A program made the position numbers and the translations under genes. 47,988 nt of DNA from JAVVSR01 sp964604875 (GTDB lineage: Bacteria > Bacillota > Clostridia > Christensenellales > CAG-917): NCBI GenBank assembly GCA_964604875.1, contig CAZSAC010000007.1, positions 1-47,988 of the forward strand, in the 5' to 3' direction. The stretch's first letter is position 1. Every line of letters starts with the position of its first letter. Below are positions 43,855 through 47,988 of the stretch, one piece after another. Under the pieces are notes generated by a model. It was not told the DNA's origin, searched no databases, and saw only the letters and a program-made list of their open reading frames with translations.

Positions 43855-44190
43855 GCAAAAAAACAAAAACCGATAAAAATTTGAATAAATTTTAAAACGA
43901 TAATTTGAAAAAGAACGTTTTAAAAAAGAGCGCTTCAAAAAATTATAAAGCATAGATGTTGCCAACGAGGAGTAAAAAAATTCGCCCAAAGGGCGAGAGC
44001 GAAGCTCAGACAATCCGAGGACGAAAAAAAACACGCAAAAAGCGTGTTTTGGCACCCCCAAGGAGAGTCGCCAACAGCGAGAGACGGGCAAGCCCCGAGA
44101 CGGGCATACATTCGAGCGTGCATCCGAAGGAGTTCCGCCCAAAGGGCGAGAGCGAAGCTCAGACAATCCGAGGACGAAAAAAAACACGCA

Positions 44191-44290
44191 NNNNNNNNNN
44201 NNNNNNNNNNNNNNNNNNNNNNNNNNNNNNNNNNNNNNNNNNNNNNNNNNNNNNNNNNNNNNNNNNNNNNNNNNNNNNNNNNNNNNNNNN
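44191..44290. other. Assembly gap (100 N)
   Basis: Exactly 100 N, the usual placeholder for unknown length. Both flanks are copies of the same repeat, so the assembly probably broke on it; if the 153-bp period holds the true minimum would be 131 bp. Confidence 0.95.
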
Positions 44291-44301
44291 CGAGGACGAA
44301 A

Positions 44302-44325
44302 AAAAACACGCAAAAAGCGTGTTTT
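44302..44325 (-). terminator. Terminator of tRNA-Glu
   Basis: Minus strand: AACACGC, loop TTTTT, GCGTGTT and more T, directly after the CCA end. A copy sits in the first repeat unit at 44027-44050. Confidence 0.88.
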
Positions 44326-44399
44326 GGCACCCCCAAGGAGAGTCGAACTCCTGATTCCGCCGTGAGAGGGCGGCGTCTTAACCACTTGACCATGAGGGC
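44325..44399 (-). tRNA. tRNA-Glu (CTC)
   Basis: 75 nt with an encoded CCA. Anticodon arm CCGCC-CTCTCAC-GGCGG gives anticodon CTC (codon GAG). D-arm TGGTCAAGTGGTTAAGAC and T-arm AGGAG-TTCGACT-CTCCT are standard; discriminator G. The acceptor stem GCCCTCA / TGGGGGT includes two wobble pairs, one of them G1-U72, which is unusual. Confidence 0.93.
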
Positions 44400-44418
44400 G
44401 TATCTTCTAGGCTTTTGG

Positions 44419-44447
44419 ATTATAACATTATTTAATTAAAATTACAA
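44419..44447 (-). promoter_or_regulatory. Promoter of tRNA-Glu
   Basis: Minus strand: TTGTAA (44442-44447), 17-nt spacer, TATAAT (44419-44424). Confidence 0.78.
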
Positions 44448-44463
44448 GCATTTTAGAGTATAC

Positions 44464-44492
44464 TTGACATTTTTTTTAGATACGATTATTAT
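44464..44492 (+). promoter_or_regulatory. Promoter of the orphan gene at 44502 (leaderless type)
   Basis: TTGACA (44464-44469), 17-nt spacer, TATTAT (44487-44492). The ATG follows after 9 nt, leaving a leader of at most a few bases. Confidence 0.7.
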
Positions 44493-44501
44493 TAAAACAA
44501 T

Positions 44502-44975
44502 ATGGCAATTTTAAAAAACGGTTTTTATCCGACGAAGAGCCTCACGTTTGAGGAAAAAGCAATAATTAGAACAATCCTTGACGGATTGGAAATTCAGCAT
44601 AATTTGGATATTTTAGAAATTTCTGCAGAAATGAGTATAGCTGATGAAGGTCTATTTGACAAATTTAAGTGCCGAGTTTTGGCATTGACAGAAAGAAATT
44701 TGGAAAATAGGAATTTGATTAGTTTTTCAAAACAGAAGATTGATACGTTGTCAGGCGGCGAATTTGATTTTGTTTTTATATTTAATTACGCTGATGAGAA
44801 AACTATTGAAAAGCTTCTAAAATATTGCAAAACTCACATATGTAAAAATGGTAAGATTGTTTTTATCAACACAAGGAACTTGATTATTGAAAGCAAGCTG
44901 AGTGATAATTTTTTGGCTGAAGTTGACAATGTATTAACCTCGGCAAATTTTTCTTTATATATCGTAAATTTTTAA
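44502..44975 (+). CDS. Orphan protein, methyltransferase-like topology, no SAM motif
   Basis: 157 residues I do not recognise. The pattern LDILEISAEM (strand 1), KCRVLALTE (strand 2), FDFVFIFNYADEKTIEKLLKYC (strand 4 plus helix) and GKIVFINTRN (strand 5) recalls a Rossmann methyltransferase, but the glycine-rich SAM loop is replaced by EISAEMSIADE. It may be a catalytically dead relative. No ribosome binding site; a near-consensus promoter ends 9 nt before the ATG. A terminator-like hairpin follows at 45033-45056. Confidence 0.6.
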   Translation: MAILKNGFYPTKSLTFEEKAIIRTILDGLEIQHNLDILEISAEMSIADEGLFDKFKCRVLALTERNLENRNLISFSKQKIDTLSGGEFDFVFIFNYADEKTIEKLLKYCKTHICKNGKIVFINTRNLIIESKLSDNFLAEVDNVLTSANFSLYIVNF

Positions 44976-45032
44976 TATCAACCAACAAGTTAGTGTTTTT
45001 TCAACTGGTAGTTGTGAAAAAATCGGTTGAAC

Positions 45033-45056
45033 AACCACTGGTTTGTGGTTTTTTTT
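45033..45056 (+). terminator. Terminator or attenuator between the orphan and XRE genes
   Basis: Stem AACCAC / GTGGTT (loop TGGTTT) followed by six T. An upstream hairpin (TTTTTTCAAC with GTTGTGAAAAAA, 44995-45021) could give alternative folds. Confidence 0.7.
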
Positions 45057-45142
45057 GTAGGAAATGCTATTCTTATTTCAGGGCGTTGAGTTTTGTGTAC
45101 TTGCATTTGAATACAAGCCCAAAAATAATAAGGAGAATTTTT

Positions 45143-45640
45143 ATGGAAAAAAGTTTTGGTCAAAGATTTAGTGAAAAGCGTCGTGAAAGAGGGTTGACGC
45201 AAGAGCAGGTTGCAGAGAAATTATCGGTTTCGGCGCAAGCGGTTTCAAAGTGGGAAAATGATATTTCCATGCCTGATATTTCATTATTGAGCGATATTGC
45301 AAAATTATTCGATACAACGATAGACGCATTACTTAACGATGAGGAGCGTAAACCGGAAGCAAGCTATATCCCCCCTGAAAAGCGTAAGGATATAAATGAT
45401 ATGCTTTTAAAGATTGTTGTCAACAGTCAAAAAGGCGATAAGGTTAGGGTAAACCTTCCGATGAGTATAATTGTTGCTTGCGTGGGTACGGACGGGAATT
45501 TTGTTTTTGCCGAGGGCAATCCCGCATTAAAAGGGATTGATTTCAAAAAAATAATCAGCCTAGTAGAGCAAGGCGCGCTTGGGAAACTTGTTGAGGTTGA
45601 AAGCGCAGAAGGCGATATTGTAGAAATATACGTGGAATAG
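45143..45640 (+). CDS. XRE family regulator with SHOCT-like/YvlB-type C-terminal domain
   Basis: 165 residues. N-terminal helix-turn-helix of the Cro/CI type (FGQRFSEKRRERGLTQEQVA, then LSVSAQAVSKWENDISMPDI), linker, and a C-terminal domain with KVRVNLPMSIIVACV and GKLVEVESAEGDIVEIYVE, a form seen in small Gram-positive envelope-response and regulator partner proteins. The start is set at 45143 because AAGGAG lies 8 nt upstream; the longer reading frame runs through a terminator. The next gene encodes only a relative of the C-terminal domain. Confidence 0.85.
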   Translation: MEKSFGQRFSEKRRERGLTQEQVAEKLSVSAQAVSKWENDISMPDISLLSDIAKLFDTTIDALLNDEERKPEASYIPPEKRKDINDMLLKIVVNSQKGDKVRVNLPMSIIVACVGTDGNFVFAEGNPALKGIDFKKIISLVEQGALGKLVEVESAEGDIVEIYVE

Positions 45641-45644
45641 TCAT

Positions 45645-45884
45645 ATGAAAATTCAGATTTCGGAAAAAGGTAAGTATAGACTAGCTTTTAGACTTCCGAC
45701 GGGACTATTGACATCAAAAATGGTTTGTTTTCCCGTGATAAACGGGTTGCTGAAAGACAGCATATCCAAAGAAGATATAAGCTTAATTGTAGCTGCGATA
45801 GGCAAGCTAAGACACGGTTATTCGGGTTTTGAATTGGTCTATGTGGAAAGCGTAGACGGAAGTAAGGTTAAAATTATTTTGTAA
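45645..45884 (+). CDS. Small partner protein, paralogue of the XRE C-terminal domain
   Basis: 79 residues with the same plan as the last part of the preceding regulator: a basic start (KIQISEKGKYRLAFRLPTGLL), a central helix (KEDISLIVAAIGKL) and an acidic/beta end (FELVYVESVDGSKVKIIL; compare KLVEVESAEGDIVEIYVE). It starts 4 nt after the XRE stop, so the two form an operon. It may dimerise with the regulator and modulate it; this is inferred. Confidence 0.72.
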   Translation: MKIQISEKGKYRLAFRLPTGLLTSKMVCFPVINGLLKDSISKEDISLIVAAIGKLRHGYSGFELVYVESVDGSKVKIIL

Positions 45885-45898
45885 CTACGCAAATTTGC

Positions 45899-45926
45899 TT
45901 GATAAATAAGGTTTTTATGATATAAT
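45899..45926 (+). promoter_or_regulatory. Promoter of tRNA-Thr
   Basis: TTGATA (45899-45904), 16-nt spacer, TATAAT (45921-45926). Confidence 0.65.
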
Positions 45927-45940
45927 TACAATGTTTACGG

Positions 45941-46016
45941 GCTGGTGTAGCTCAGCAGGCAGAGCGATTCACTCGTAATGAATAGGTCGGCGGTTCGAAT
46001 CCGCCCACCAGCTCCA
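45941..46016 (+). tRNA. tRNA-Thr (CGT)
   Basis: 76 nt with an encoded CCA. Acceptor GCTGGTG / CACCAGC, anticodon arm ATTCA-CTCGTAA-TGAAT giving anticodon CGT (codon ACG), T-arm GGCGG-TTCGAAT-CCGCC. Discriminator T. Confidence 0.97.
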
Positions 46017-46025
46017 AACATATTT

Positions 46026-46058
46026 AGGAAACTTTTTTTTGGAGTTTCCTTTTTTTAT
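46026..46058 (+). terminator. Terminator of tRNA-Thr
   Basis: Stem AGGAAACT / AGTTTCCT followed by seven T, ending about 11 nt before the next ATG. Confidence 0.9.
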
Positions 46059-46068
46059 AGAGGTTTAT

Positions 46069-46680
46069 ATGATAATAAGAAACGAGGAAGAAAAAGATTT
46101 TTATGAAGTAGAAAACCTAACGCGCGAAGCGTTTTGGAATGTTTATAAGCCGGGCTGTGACGAGCACGCAGTTTTGCACTATATGAGGAATGACGCCGAT
46201 TTTGTGCCTGAGCTGGATTTTGTTTTAGAAATTGACGGTGAAATAATTGGAAATATCGTGTATGTTTTAGGTAAGCTGGAAAAACCGAATAACACGATGG
46301 AAGATATTTTGGTTTTTGGTCCCGTAAGCATTCTGCCGAAGTATCAAAAACTTGGCTATGGAAAAACTTTAATAAATTTCTCGTTAAAAAAAGCTGAAGA
46401 AAAGGGATATCCAATGGTTGTAATTACGGGAAATCCAGCTTATTACAGTAAATTTGGTTTTGATAGCGCATCAAAAATAGGGATATATCACGAAGGCATT
46501 GACCAGACCGAGGAAGCTGCTTTTTTTATGGCAAAGATATTGATAAAGGAAAAAACCAAAAATTTAAAAGGTATATTTCATGAACCGAAATGTTATTTTT
46601 TAACTAGTGAAACGGTAGAAAAATTTGATGCTCAATTCCCTGAAAAAATAAAAGAAGTACGAGAAGGACAGCTAGGATAA
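46069..46680 (+). CDS. GNAT N-acetyltransferase (YhbS-like)
   Basis: 203 residues, acetyl-CoA-binding GNAT fold: IIRNEEEKDFYEVENLTREAF, the motif A block VSILPKYQKLGYGKTLINFSL (pyrophosphate loop QKLGYG) and GNPAYYSKFGF. The substrate cannot be predicted. The start at 46069 follows AGAGG; a longer frame begins inside the tRNA terminator. Adjacent to a second GNAT gene with 1 nt between stop and start. Confidence 0.87.
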   Translation: MIIRNEEEKDFYEVENLTREAFWNVYKPGCDEHAVLHYMRNDADFVPELDFVLEIDGEIIGNIVYVLGKLEKPNNTMEDILVFGPVSILPKYQKLGYGKTLINFSLKKAEEKGYPMVVITGNPAYYSKFGFDSASKIGIYHEGIDQTEEAAFFMAKILIKEKTKNLKGIFHEPKCYFLTSETVEKFDAQFPEKIKEVREGQLG

Positions 46681-46681
46681 A

Positions 46682-47242
46682 ATGGACAATTTAAAAGCGA
46701 TAAAAACGGTTAAAGCAGATTTGCCAAACCTTAAAAAACTCTACAAAGAAAGTTTTCCGCTCAAGGAGAGAAAACCGTTTTGGTATGTCAAGCATTTGAT
46801 AAATGATGGCAGAGGCGAGTTTTTAAGCATATTTTTAGAAGATAAGTTTTGCGGGTTTATATTCATTTTAAAAACACAAAACATAATTCTAGTCGACTAT
46901 TTGGCGATAGATAAAAATTTTCAAGGCAAGGGAATCGGAAGCAAAATTTGCGATTTGCTTAGAGAAAAGTTTGTAGACAAAACAGTTTTTTTGGAAATTG
47001 AATTGCCCGATTCTAAGTTTGAAAATAACGTACAAAGGGTAAAGCGTAAAAAGTTTTATTTAAAAAACGGGCTGAATGAAACAGGAATTCATCTGTTTGT
47101 ATACGGTACGGAAATGGAAATTATGACATTTTCTCAAACTGATTTTGACTATGACGATTATGTTAAATTTATGAAAGCCGTATATAAAAGAATTGGGTTT
47201 AGGCTTATAATCGGACGCAAGGATAAAATACGGATTACTTAA
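46682..47242 (+). CDS. GNAT N-acetyltransferase
   Basis: 186 residues, second GNAT enzyme. Seen: KADLPNLKKLYKESFPLKERKPF at the start, the acetyl-CoA loop DKNFQGKGIGSKICDLL and the KRKKFYLKNGL strand/helix. It follows the first GNAT gene by 1 nt and has GGACAG upstream as a weak site, so it is likely translated by coupling. The two proteins are not close copies. The substrate is unknown. Confidence 0.85.
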   Translation: MDNLKAIKTVKADLPNLKKLYKESFPLKERKPFWYVKHLINDGRGEFLSIFLEDKFCGFIFILKTQNIILVDYLAIDKNFQGKGIGSKICDLLREKFVDKTVFLEIELPDSKFENNVQRVKRKKFYLKNGLNETGIHLFVYGTEMEIMTFSQTDFDYDDYVKFMKAVYKRIGFRLIIGRKDKIRIT

Positions 47243-47268
47243 ATTACCAAAATAATTTCTAAGAGGTA

Positions 47269-47297
47269 TTGATTTTTTAAGTTTTTATGGTTATAAT
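47269..47297 (+). promoter_or_regulatory. Promoter of 6S RNA
   Basis: TTGATT (47269-47274), 17-nt spacer, TATAAT (47292-47297), placing the start near 47303. Confidence 0.8.
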
Positions 47298-47302
47298 ATA
47301 AG

Positions 47303-47485
47303 TGTCCTGCAGTGTACGATACGCGGTTATGTTTAGAACCACAACACTTTAAGGGATTACGAGTTCCATATTCAAATGTCAGGCCTCAGCAGGTTTCAGT
47401 GGAAGACAGCGATGTTGGACAGTTTGCCCACCTATACGCACTCGGTTGCGTAAAGTAATCGTGGACGGCACATGCGGGTTTAATA
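47303..47485 (+). ncRNA. ssrS: 6S RNA (SsrS)
   Basis: About 183 nt, the size of 6S RNA, which binds the housekeeping RNA polymerase holoenzyme. The ends pair: CCTGCAGTGT (47306-47315) with ACATGCGGG (47470-47478), one base bulged. Internally, short stems flank a large open region as expected (for example GCGGTTATG with the ACGCACTCGGTTGCGT hairpin on the other arm). It has a strong promoter, no reading frame and a terminator 12 nt later. The gene call comes from overall form and recognised segments, not from a covariance search. Confidence 0.75.
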
Positions 47486-47496
47486 AGAAAGTTGAA

Positions 47497-47525
47497 AAGT
47501 CTTGGCTTTATGCCAAGGCTTTTCT
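47497..47525 (+). terminator. Terminator of 6S RNA
   Basis: Stem AGTCTTGGC / GCCAAGGCT followed by TTTCTTT. Confidence 0.85.
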
Positions 47526-47573
47526 TTATTGGCACTTTAGAAGTTTAGTGACGGATTTTTTGACAGAAATTGC

Positions 47574-47602
47574 TTGACTTATGTCAAAATGACTTATATA
47601 AT
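47574..47602 (+). promoter_or_regulatory. Promoter of the transposase gene, with inverted repeat
   Basis: TTGACT (47574-47579), 17-nt spacer, TATAAT (47597-47602). TTGACTTATGTCAA (inverted repeat TTGAC/GTCAA) covers the -35 box, and TGACTTAT is repeated directly. Confidence 0.72.
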
Positions 47603-47632
47603 AAATCATAATAAGTAAATTTTGAGGTTATT

Positions 47633-47988
47633 ATGACAAGAATTGCCAGAGGAGATTTATTTGCAGACGCGCAGCATTTTCATATTTTGTCTGAAGGTAT
47701 TAAAGGATTAGATATTTTTGGCGCAAACAATATGAAAAATTTTTATCTTGCAACTGTTGAAGAGAAAGCGAAGGATTTGAATGTTTCGATTCTCGCATAC
47801 TGCGTATTGGACAATCATTCACACTTGGTTGTATCGTCAACTAAAGGGGAAGACGTTTCTGAATTTATGCGAAGGCTGAATACAACCTATGCAAAGTTTT
47901 TTAACCGATTAAACGGAAGAAACGGTTACGTTTTTGACGGCAGATATGAAAGTGATACTTTAGCTGATAAGGATGAAGTTTTGGGCGC
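47633..47988 (+). CDS. IS200-like/RAYT transposase, partial (window end)
   Basis: 118 residues visible of a Y1-type HUH transposase. Seen: RIARGDLFADAQHFHILSEG at the start (compare R-ar-yHV--RG), LDIFG, the metal-binding H62-S-H64 in YCVLDNHSHLVVS, EFMRRLNTTYAKFFNRLNG and YVFDGRYESDT, all typical of REP-associated tyrosine transposases. The catalytic tyrosine should lie beyond the window. GAGG precedes the ATG. The family moves or serves palindromic repeats; no adjacent terminal repeats are seen here. Confidence 0.85.
   Translation, partial: MTRIARGDLFADAQHFHILSEGIKGLDIFGANNMKNFYLATVEEKAKDLNVSILAYCVLDNHSHLVVSSTKGEDVSEFMRRLNTTYAKFFNRLNGRNGYVFDGRYESDTLADKDEVLG

Larger units (their letters stand above)
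43983..44345. repeat. Tandem repeat built on the 3' end of tRNA-Glu, interrupted by a gap
   Basis: An 88-bp unit (43983-44070) holds, in minus-strand order, the last 21 nt of the tRNA-Glu gene including CCA, its terminator hairpin and a downstream segment with the palindrome CGCCC-AAA-GGGCG. A second copy starts at 44136 (period 153 bp) and is cut by the N run; a third begins at 44291 and runs into the intact tRNA. Bases 44071-44135 are unit-specific. The region 43855-43982 upstream is AT-rich with no gene I can support. Confidence 0.85.

Noticed and set aside
43983..44190. CRISPR array
   Set aside because: Only two or three copies, a unit of 88 bp containing a tRNA fragment and a terminator, and no cas genes.
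43956..44393. Long open frames through the repeat and gap on both strands
   Set aside because: They contain unknown residues from the N run, carry the tRNA 3' end and repeat in tandem, so they are composition artefacts, not genes.
44993..45142. N-terminal extension of the XRE regulator
   Set aside because: The extra frame passes through a terminator and encodes unlikely residues; AAGGAG marks the ATG at 45143.
47303..47485. RNase P or SRP RNA
   Set aside because: Too short for RNase P and lacks the conserved GGAA/Alu-type elements of SRP RNA; the closing stem and size fit 6S RNA.

Overview
The window looks like a low-to-mid GC Gram-positive anaerobe of the Clostridia, and probably a metagenome-derived or draft scaffold because it holds a run of exactly 100 N (44191-44290). 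The lineage call rests on a germination protease (gpr), a T-box leader, CdaA-type diadenylate cyclase, DUF4364 and TSCPD (TIGR03905-type) proteins, GTP-type PEP carboxykinase, sigma-A-type promoters and many U-tailed terminators. The species is not identifiable from what I can see.

Layout. (1) 56-3791: sialic-acid operon (sialidase, nanE, nanK, nanA) closed by a strong terminator. (2) 3863-4852: GH16 lipoprotein, minus strand. (3) 4943-10837: minus-strand nucleotide operon purB-purA-guaA-pyrG, holding the last steps to AMP, GMP and CTP. (4) 10983-15535: MnmM-like methyltransferase, a domain-permuted GH3 glucosidase, RlmA and an AlkD-like protein. (5) 15604-19057: iron alcohol dehydrogenase, geranylgeranyl-reductase-family flavoprotein and a membrane protein. 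(6) 19230-26020: rpsT / gpr-murI, an EF-G-like GTPase, a lipase-like protein and an MFS transporter. (7) 26152-33024: tRNA-Leu, ppa-comEC, holA, cdaA-DUF1015-aspartate kinase. (8) 33075-38466: TSCPD and DUF4364 proteins, lipid kinase, M20 peptidase, pckG. (9) 38650-43790: a large repeat-containing surface protein, then a T-box-controlled acyl-CoA synthetase and a TetR regulator. (10) 43983-47988: an accessory stretch with a tandem repeat built from the 3' end of tRNA-Glu, an assembly gap, tRNA-Glu, an orphan protein, an XRE regulator with a small partner, tRNA-Thr, two GNAT acetyltransferases, a 6S RNA and the start of an IS200/RAYT-type transposase.

The most interesting unit is 41157-43832. 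An acyl-CoA synthetase of the medium-chain/branched-chain (MACS-like) type sits behind a complete T-box leader whose best specifier reading is ATC (Ile). This fits a model in which uncharged tRNA-Ile switches on activation of 2-methylbutyrate so that isoleucine can be made by reductive carboxylation. A 16-bp palindrome covers the start of the same promoter, and one half of it recurs at the promoter of the neighbouring TetR gene, suggesting two layers of control.

A second pattern is a set of genes (GH16, MFS, holA, the orphan at 44502) that lack a ribosome binding site and have a promoter -10 box only 6 to 9 nt before the ATG, as expected for leaderless mRNAs.
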